The notes under the pieces were generated by a model. The model did no database searches. It had not been told where the DNA came from and worked only from the letters and a program-made list of their open reading frames with translations. Shown piece by piece: positions 6,403 to 10,045 of a stretch of 10,045 nt of DNA. Every line of letters begins with the position of its first letter. Positions within the stretch are counted from its first letter, which is position 1. The position numbers were made by a program, and so were the translations under genes. The stretch is from contig JBOGUF010000026.1 in the NCBI GenBank assembly GCA_050696075.1, positions 1-10,045 on the forward strand, in the 5' to 3' direction. The DNA comes from JBOGUF01 sp050696075. GTDB lineage: Bacteria > Chloroflexota > Chloroflexia > Thermomicrobiales > UBA6265.

Positions 6403-6422
6403 ATTCCGCCTGACGTCGGAAT
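6403..6422. repeat. Short inverted repeat, likely dispersed element
   Basis: ATTCCG (6403-6408) and CGGAAT (6417-6422) flank 8 nt. The surrounding context (gagattccg...cggaatgacgaa) resembles short dispersed repeats that I recall from many bacterial genomes. Only one copy is in this window, so its repeat status is inferred. Confidence 0.4.
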
Positions 6423-6439
6423 GACGAAGGGTGACTCCC

Positions 6440-6520
6440 CTTGCCCTTCTTGCCCTTCTTGCCCTCTTGCCGTCCTTGCCGCCCTCGCCGCTCTCGCCGT
6501 CCTCGCCGCCCTCGTCCCCC
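6440..6520. repeat. Degenerate 9-bp polypyrimidine tandem array, nine units
   Basis: Nine consecutive 9-bp units run from cttgccctt to tcgtccccc, with pyrimidines at nearly every position except one or two fixed G positions. The first two units are identical, and later units drift by single substitutions (ttgccgtcc, tcgccgctc, tcgccgccc). The array ends directly at the extended -10 box of trpB. The minus strand reads as an Arg/Gly/Lys-rich repetitive peptide, which I consider an artefact of the period. Confidence 0.85.
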
Positions 6521-6529
6521 TGCTATCAT
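6521..6529 (+). promoter_or_regulatory. Extended -10 promoter candidate for trpBA
   Basis: TGCTATCAT fits the extended -10 form TGnTATAAT with one mismatch in the hexamer. There is no recognisable -35 at 16-18 bp upstream, where the 9-bp array lies. It would give a leader of about 120 nt. A TATCATT sequence also occurs at a similar distance before aroH. Confidence 0.4.
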
Positions 6530-6654
6530 TCCTTCCGCGTTGCCAGAGGAACCGGGCGGGGCAGACCGGCGCCGGCACGGTGCTCCGGTGGTTGCCTGTT
6601 TGCCAGCCGGCATTCGGCATCTGCCTTCGTTCACACAACCCGGAGAGGACCCGC

Positions 6655-7887
6655 ATGGTCACCGACGTCGTTCAGCAGCGCCAGCCCGGCGCCCCCGTTT
6701 CCTTCCCCGACGAGCACGGTCGCTACGGTCGGTTCGGCGGCACCTATGCGCCGGAAACGCTGATGCCGGCGATCGAGGAACTGAAGCAGGCCTATTTCGC
6801 CGCCCGGAGCGACGCCTCGTTCCAGGCCGAGATCGACTGGCTTGCCCGGCACTACGTCGGTCGTCCCACCCCGCTCTACTACGCGGCGAACCTGAGCGAA
6901 CACGCCGGCGGCGCTCGGATCTTTCTGAAACGGGAGGATCTGGCGCACACCGGCGCCCACAAGATCAACAACGCGTTGGGACAGGCGCTGCTCGCCAAGC
7001 GAATGGGCAAGCAGCGGATCATCGCCGAGACCGGGGCCGGCCAGCACGGCGTCGCCGCCGCCACCGCCTGCGCTTTGCTCGGTCTCGACTGCATCGTCTA
7101 CATGGGCGAAATCGACATCGTCCGCCAGTCGCTGAACGTCTTTCGCATGAAGCTGCTGGGGGCGGAGGTTATTCCCGTGACCTCCGGCTCGAAGACGCTC
7201 AAGGACGCGATCAACGAGGCGATCCGCGATTGGGTGACGAACGTCGAATCGACCTTTTACCTCTTCGGCACCGCCGCCGGGATGCACCCCTACCCGATGA
7301 TGGTGCGCGACTTCCAGACGGTGATCGGCCGCGAGGCGCGCACCCAGATGCTGGAGCAGACCGGCAAGCTGCCCAACGCCGTCCTCGCCTGCGTCGGCGG
7401 CGGCTCGAACGCGATCGGCATCTTCCACCCCTTCGCCAACGATCCGGGTGTCGAACTAATCGGCGTCGAGGCGGCGGGGCATGGCATCGAGTCAGGCGCG
7501 CACGCGGCGACGCTCGTGGCCGGCCGTGAGGGCGTGCTCCACGGCTCCCGCTCCTACGTCTTGCAGGACGCCGACGGCCAGGTGATCGAGACGCATTCGA
7601 TCTCGGCCGGGCTCGACTACCCCGGCGTCGGCCCGGAGCACGCCTATCTCCACGATTCGGGCCGCGCCCGCTACGTTGGCATCACCGACGACGAGGCGCT
7701 GGAGGGCTTCCAGATCTTGTGCAAGACGGAGGGGATCATCCCCGCGCTCGAATCGAGCCATGCGGTCGCCTATGCCGTCCGCCTTGCCGCCGACCACCCC
7801 AAAGACGAGTCGATCCTGGTCAACCTCTCCGGTCGCGGCGACAAGGACATGCACACGGTCGCCGACGCCCTGGGGGTGACGCTGTAA
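6655..7887 (+). CDS. trpB: Tryptophan synthase beta chain
   Basis: This 410-residue protein has the normal TrpB length. In the last step of tryptophan synthesis it condenses indole with L-serine, using PLP, within a cytosolic alpha2-beta2 complex. Hallmarks seen are GRYGRFGGTYAPETLMPA near the start, KREDLAHTGAHKINN with the PLP lysine at Lys103, ETGAGQHG with the catalytic Glu125, the phosphate-binding GGGSNA loop (248-253), and NLSGRGDKD near the C-terminus. All key residues are intact. The ATG at 6655 has ggagagg about 6 nt upstream; the longer open frame comes from the upstream 9-bp array and is rejected. Its last base (TAA at 7885-7887) is the first base of the trpA ATG, so the two subunits are translationally coupled. 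Confidence 0.97.
   Translation: MVTDVVQQRQPGAPVSFPDEHGRYGRFGGTYAPETLMPAIEELKQAYFAARSDASFQAEIDWLARHYVGRPTPLYYAANLSEHAGGARIFLKREDLAHTGAHKINNALGQALLAKRMGKQRIIAETGAGQHGVAAATACALLGLDCIVYMGEIDIVRQSLNVFRMKLLGAEVIPVTSGSKTLKDAINEAIRDWVTNVESTFYLFGTAAGMHPYPMMVRDFQTVIGREARTQMLEQTGKLPNAVLACVGGGSNAIGIFHPFANDPGVELIGVEAAGHGIESGAHAATLVAGREGVLHGSRSYVLQDADGQVIETHSISAGLDYPGVGPEHAYLHDSGRARYVGITDDEALEGFQILCKTEGIIPALESSHAVAYAVRLAADHPKDESILVNLSGRGDKDMHTVADALGVTL
7872..7879 (+). promoter_or_regulatory. SD inside trpB that sets the trpA start
   Basis: GGGGGTGA lies within the last codons of trpB, 7 nt before the ATG at 7887. It supports translation of trpA from that ATG, upstream of the heptad arrays. No standard start codon exists between the arrays and the conserved TrpA N-terminus. 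Confidence 0.65.
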
Positions 7888-8750
7888 TGGGGGTCAGGAG
7901 TCGGGAGTCAGGGGTCAGGGACCAACTCCCATCACCCATCACCCATCACCCATCACCCACGAGCGGTATCGCCGCTGCCTTCGCTCGCGCCAAAGCGGAG
8001 GGGCGCATCGCTCTGCTGCCGTTCGTGACCGGCGGCTATCCGACGATGGCGCAATGCGAGCGGTTGATTCCGGCGCTGGTCGAGGGCGGGGCCGACGTGA
8101 TCGAGATCGGCATCCCCTTCTCCGACCCGCTAGCCGACGGCGCGACAGTCCAGCGCACCAGCCAGGTTGCGCTCGCCAACGGCACGACGCTGGCCGACTG
8201 TTTCGCCCTCGTCCGGCGGGTTCGAGCGGCCGGCATCTCGGCGCCGCTCGTTTTCATGGGCTACACGAACCCGTTCTACCAGTACGGGATCGAGCGACTG
8301 GCGAACGACGCGGCCGGGGCCGGGGTGGACGGCTTCATCGTGCCCGATCTGCCGGTCGAGGAGAGCGACGAGTGGGTCGAGGCGTTCCAACGGCATGGTC
8401 GCGACCTGATCTTCCTCGTCGCCCCGACCAGCACGGACGCTCGCATCGCGGAGGTCGCCAAGCGGGCCAGCGGTTTCGTCTACTGCGTCTCCCTCACCGG
8501 CGTCACCGGTGCTCGTGACACCCTGGCCGAAGGCCTTGCCGCCTACATGGCACGGGTGCGCGCCCAGACCGACTTGCCACTCGCCATTGGCTTCGGCATC
8601 TCCCGCCCGGAGCACGTGGCCGAGATCCGCCCCTTCACCGACGGCGTGCTCGTCGCCAGCGCACTAATCAATCGCCTCGATACGTTGGCGGAGGACGAGC
8701 AACCGGCAGCGGCGCGAGATTTCCTGCATTGGCTGGTTGGAGAAGATTAG
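7887..8750 (+). CDS. trpA: Tryptophan synthase alpha chain with repeat-derived N-terminal extension
   Basis: This 287-residue protein cleaves indole-3-glycerol phosphate to indole, which passes to TrpB. The catalytic pair is present: Glu73 in VIEIGIPFSD and Asp84 in DPLADG (equivalent to Salmonella Glu49 and Asp60). MGYTNPFYQYG, APTSTDARI, YCVSLTGVTGAR and the phosphate-binding GFGIS follow in order. The canonical TrpA start (IAAAFARAKAEGR) begins only at residue 28. The preceding 27 residues are encoded largely by two 7-bp repeat arrays, giving low-complexity RSRESGVR and SPITHHPSPTSG. The subunit is therefore about 20-25 residues longer than usual. The extension is probably flexible and lies away from the active site; its effect is unknown. 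Confidence 0.95.
   Translation: MGVRSRESGVRDQLPSPITHHPSPTSGIAAAFARAKAEGRIALLPFVTGGYPTMAQCERLIPALVEGGADVIEIGIPFSDPLADGATVQRTSQVALANGTTLADCFALVRRVRAAGISAPLVFMGYTNPFYQYGIERLANDAAGAGVDGFIVPDLPVEESDEWVEAFQRHGRDLIFLVAPTSTDARIAEVAKRASGFVYCVSLTGVTGARDTLAEGLAAYMARVRAQTDLPLAIGFGISRPEHVAEIRPFTDGVLVASALINRLDTLAEDEQPAAARDFLHWLVGED
7891..7918. repeat. G-rich 7-bp tandem array within trpA
   Basis: Four heptads lie end to end: gggtcag, gagtcgg, gagtcag, gggtcag. They start 4 bp after the trpA ATG and are translated in the trpA frame. Confidence 0.85.
7903..7930 (+). other. Nested hairpin across the trpA heptad arrays
   Basis: GGGAGT (7903-7908) pairs with ACTCCC (7925-7930), and inside it GGTC (7913-7916) pairs with GACC (7920-7923) around a 3-nt loop. 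The mRNA would carry this structure about 16 nt after the trpA start codon, where it could modulate translation of the alpha subunit. Confidence 0.4.
7928..7960. repeat. C-rich 7-bp tandem array within trpA (cccatca)
   Basis: Four exact copies of cccatca (7928-7955) are followed by a partial unit. On the opposite strand the unit reads gggtgat (circularly permuted), similar to the gggtcag units just upstream, so the two arrays are roughly inverted relative to each other. The array is translated as part of the TrpA N-terminal extension. Confidence 0.9.
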
Positions 8751-8764
8751 GTTGCGTTTGCCAA

Positions 8765-8888
8765 CCGTCATGCTGAGGCATCGCGGCATCGCCGCGCGCA
8801 GCGCGGCTCCGGCACGACCGACGCGGCTTCGCCGGGGGTTGCCCTTCGGTTCCTCAGGGCGTGCTTCGGCTTCGCCTCAGCATGACGG
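8765..8888. repeat. 124-bp MITE/REP-like element with 15-bp terminal inverted repeats
   Basis: CCGTCATGCTGAGGC (8765-8779) is the exact reverse complement of 8874-8888. The interior holds further hairpins, including GCCGCGC/GCGCGGC around a 3-nt loop (8791-8807) and CGGC/GCCG (8824-8834), so the whole element could fold into a branched structure. It has no coding capacity. The terminal sequence resembles dispersed intergenic repeats I recall from Chloroflexota-like genomes. It begins 14 bp after the trpA stop and might act as a 3' end or be a non-autonomous mobile element. Confidence 0.65.
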
Positions 8889-8986
8889 AGCTGGTCAATC
8901 GCCGCCTAGGGACACGGGACCGGTTGTCGCAATCACGCCGAATGTCGAATCACCGACCCCCGAACCCCCGAACGACCTTACCCGTG

Positions 8987-8992
8987 TATCAT
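8987..8992 (+). promoter_or_regulatory. -10-like box upstream of aroH
   Basis: TATCAT lies 137 bp before the aroH ATG and matches the hexamer of the trpB promoter candidate, including a following T. There is no good -35. It would give a leader of about 125 nt. Confidence 0.3.
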
Positions 8993-9013
8993 TGCCGCAC
9001 AGGGACACCAGCG

Positions 9014-9074
9014 CGGGCAACGACGCCCGGCCCATCGCGCGATGGCGCGAACCGCGGGTCGCGTTGGCCCGCGG
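9014..9074 (+). other. Three consecutive hairpins in the aroH leader
   Basis: CGGGC/GCCCG (9014-9029, 6-nt loop), the 14-bp perfect palindrome CCATCGCGCGATGG (9032-9045) and CCGCGGG/CCCGCGG (9052-9074, 9-nt loop) follow one another. No T-run follows, so it is not a standard terminator. It may be a structured leader of the aroH-aroF transcript or simply GC-rich palindromic sequence. Confidence 0.35.
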
Positions 9075-9085
9075 CTGCATGTTGA

Positions 9086-9106
9086 GGACCAGGGATCAGG
9101 GAAGGA
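9086..9106. repeat. Degenerate heptad array upstream of aroH
   Basis: ggaccag, ggatcag and ggaagga lie end to end, 3 bp before the aroH SD (aagga, 9110-9114). The units are imperfect, so this is the weakest of the heptad arrays, but period and position match the others. Confidence 0.45.
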
Positions 9107-9123
9107 ACGAAGGACACGCACCC

Positions 9124-9564
9124 ATGACGACCGAATCCGGCCGCCCGCTCGTCTGCCGCGGTGTCCGCGGGGCGACCACGGCCACCGCGAACACGGCCGA
9201 AGACATCATCGAGGCAACCCACGAACTAATGACCGTGGTCATCCACCTCAACGACTTGCAGCCCGAGGACATCGCCAGCGTCATCTTCACGACGACGCCG
9301 GACCTGACCGCCACCTTCCCCGCCCTCGCCGCTCGGCAGCTCGGCTGGAACGAGGTCCCGCTGATTTGCTCGCACGAGATGGCGGTTCCCGGCGCCCTGC
9401 GTCACGCCATCCGCGTCCTGATCCACGTCAACACGACCCGCGCCGCCTCGGAAATCCGCCACGTCTACCTCAAAGACGCCGTTCAATTGCGCCCCGAGTG
9501 GGGTATCGCCGACGACGACCTCGGCCAGATCCTCGGCCGCCAAACCGTGGCCGCCACCAACTAA
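9124..9564 (+). CDS. aroH: Monofunctional chorismate mutase, AroH type
   Basis: This 146-residue protein converts chorismate to prephenate, the branch step to phenylalanine and tyrosine. It matches the trimeric Bacillus subtilis AroH class, not the all-helical AroQ class: CRGVRGATTA with the substrate-binding Arg15, TTPDLTATFPA, Glu85 in SHEMAVPGAL, Arg97 in AIRVLIHV, and IRHVYLKDAVQLRPE with Tyr115. These positions correspond to B. subtilis Arg7, Glu78, Arg90 and Tyr108. It is about 20 residues longer than the Bacillus enzyme at the C-terminus. The ATG at 9124 is chosen because the conserved fold starts about 9 residues later and AAGGA lies 9 nt upstream. The DAHP synthase gene follows 45 bp downstream on the same strand, so the two probably form one transcript. 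Confidence 0.95.
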   Translation: MTTESGRPLVCRGVRGATTATANTAEDIIEATHELMTVVIHLNDLQPEDIASVIFTTTPDLTATFPALAARQLGWNEVPLICSHEMAVPGALRHAIRVLIHVNTTRAASEIRHVYLKDAVQLRPEWGIADDDLGQILGRQTVAATN

Positions 9565-9599
9565 CGCCTAGCCCCTATCGCCTGACGCCTACCGACTCG
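9565..9599. repeat. Degenerate heptad array between aroH and aroF
   Basis: Five heptads, cgcctag, cccctat, cgcctga, cgcctac and cgactcg, fill the gap from the aroH stop codon to the aroF SD (ggagg, 9599-9603). Nearly the whole intergenic spacer is made of this array. Confidence 0.65.
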
Positions 9600-9609
9600 G
9601 AGGAATGCG

Positions 9610-10045
9610 ATGATCGTCGTCATGGAAACCGGCGCCCCGAAGGAGCAGATCGACGGGGTCGTCGCGCGCGTCAAGGACATCGGTCTCAGCGGTCATCTGA
9701 TCGAAGGGGAGGAGCGGACGATTGTCGGTGTCGTCGGCCTGCCCTTGCCACCGACGCTCGACGAGATGCTCGAAGTGCTGCCCGGCGTCAAACAGGTCGT
9801 CCGCATCACGACCAAATACAAGCTCGCCGGTTGGAACTTCCACCCCCAGAAGACGATCTTTCGCGTCCGTGACGCCCTGATCGGCGGCGACGAATTGACG
9901 ATTATTGCCGGTCCCTGTTCGGTCGAGAGCGAGGAGCAGACGCTGGACACCGCCCGCGCGGTGCGGGCCGCCGGGGCGACGATCCTGCGCGGCGGCGCCT
10001 ATAAGCCGCGCACCTCCCCCTACGAGTTCCGCGGGCTCGGCCAGC
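9610..10045 (+). CDS. aroF: 3-deoxy-7-phosphoheptulonate (DAHP) synthase, 5' part
   Basis: The first 145 codons are present and the gene runs off the window. The enzyme condenses phosphoenolpyruvate with erythrose 4-phosphate, the entry step of the shikimate pathway. Residues 1 to about 70 form the ferredoxin-like N-terminal domain (MIVVMETGAPKEQIDGVVAR, GEERTIVGVVG) used for aromatic-amino-acid feedback control in the Thermotoga-type enzymes. Next comes KLAGWNFHP and the start of the catalytic barrel, IIAGPCSVESEEQTL, then LRGGAYKPRTSPYEFRGLG, which contains PEP-binding residues. This is the type I-beta subclass. GGAGG (9599-9603) lies 6 nt before the ATG at 9610. An ATG 5 bp upstream is out of frame. 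Confidence 0.95.
   Translation, partial: MIVVMETGAPKEQIDGVVARVKDIGLSGHLIEGEERTIVGVVGLPLPPTLDEMLEVLPGVKQVVRITTKYKLAGWNFHPQKTIFRVRDALIGGDELTIIAGPCSVESEEQTLDTARAVRAAGATILRGGAYKPRTSPYEFRGLGQ

Larger units (their letters stand above)
6338..6654. other. Gene-free region upstream of trpB
   Basis: This 317-bp stretch contains no credible gene. In order it holds a 6-bp-stem hairpin (6367-6386), a short palindrome-like element (6403-6422), a 9-bp polypyrimidine array (6440-6520), an extended -10 box (6521-6529) and a GC-rich trpB leader ending in the SD ggagagg (6642-6648). The long open frames crossing it come from the 9-bp period and are not genes. Confidence 0.7.
8751..9123. other. Gene-free region between trpA and aroH
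   Basis: This 373-bp stretch has no credible gene. The frame of aroH is open upstream to 8737, but it crosses an inverted-repeat element and has no conserved sequence. The region contains a 124-bp inverted-repeat element (8765-8888), a short C-rich repeat (about 8953-8973), a -10-like box (8987-8992), three consecutive hairpins (9014-9074), a heptad array (9086-9106) and the aroH SD. Confidence 0.75.

Noticed and set aside
5339..6634. Minus-strand open frame of 431 codons across the BON gene and trpB upstream region
   Set aside because: It overlaps two well-supported genes, and its repetitive Gly/Arg/Lys start comes from the 9-bp array.
6421..6654. N-terminal extension of trpB from 6421
   Set aside because: The extra residues are Leu/Ala repeats from the 9-bp array, and the ATG at 6655 has an SD and the conserved TrpB start.
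6580..6657. Trp leader peptide (attenuator) before trpB
   Set aside because: Only one Trp codon occurs in the possible leader frame, that frame continues into trpB without a stop, and no terminator hairpin with a U-run follows.
7891..7960. CRISPR-like array at the trpBA junction
   Set aside because: Units are 7 bp with no spacers, far too short for CRISPR repeats, and no cas genes are nearby.
8737..9123. N-terminal extension of aroH from 8737, overlapping trpA
   Set aside because: It would translate the inverted-repeat element and hairpins, there is no conserved sequence, and the 9124 start matches the family.

Overview
The window is GC-rich bacterial chromosomal DNA with short gaps, strong Shine-Dalgarno (SD) sequences and ordinary housekeeping genes. 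The protein set and the intergenic 7-bp repeat arrays remind me of Chloroflexota, in particular Thermomicrobia-like lineages. That assignment is inference from style and was not checked by any search. No tRNA, rRNA, CRISPR array, insertion sequence or phage gene was seen.

Layout. (1) At 28-294 on the minus strand is a small membrane protein with a C-terminal SHOCT-like segment. It diverges from a two-component operon on the plus strand: an OmpR/PhoB-type response regulator (548-1243) and its histidine kinase (1240-2664), which overlap by ATGA. The gap between the divergent units carries a 7-bp tandem array, a perfect inverted repeat and three CTCAAC direct repeats spaced 22 and 11 bp, a plausible operator. 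(2) At 2696-3401 on the minus strand are two small dimeric alpha/beta-barrel (ABM/NIPSNAP-like) proteins. The upstream one has a good TATAAT promoter. (3) At 3540-3832 is a scar: the C-terminal end of a cupin protein on the minus strand abuts what looks like the C-terminal end of another gene on the plus strand. (4) At 3857-5586 on the minus strand are a type I phosphoribosyltransferase, a secreted protein with a poly-aspartate tract, and a histidine-rich protein, possibly co-transcribed. (5) At 5795-6337 on the plus strand is a membrane-anchored BON-domain protein, divergent from the phosphoribosyltransferase.

(6) From 6655 to the end is an aromatic amino-acid block on the plus strand: trpB and trpA (tryptophan synthase, stop and start overlapping by one base), aroH (monofunctional chorismate mutase) and the start of aroF (DAHP synthase, cut by the window end). 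AroF makes the first committed intermediate of the shikimate pathway, AroH sends chorismate towards Phe/Tyr, and TrpAB finishes tryptophan. trpB and aroH are each preceded by a gene-free stretch of more than 300 bp with repeats, a TATCAT -10-like box and a leader of about 120 nt.

The most unusual feature is the set of 7-bp (heptad) tandem repeats. Different heptad sequences sit just upstream of the SD sequences of several genes, and two arrays lie inside the 5' end of the trpA reading frame, apparently lengthening the protein by about 24 residues. A 9-bp polypyrimidine array before trpB and a 124-bp inverted-repeat element after trpA add to the repeat load. I found no clear new defence or biosynthetic system.
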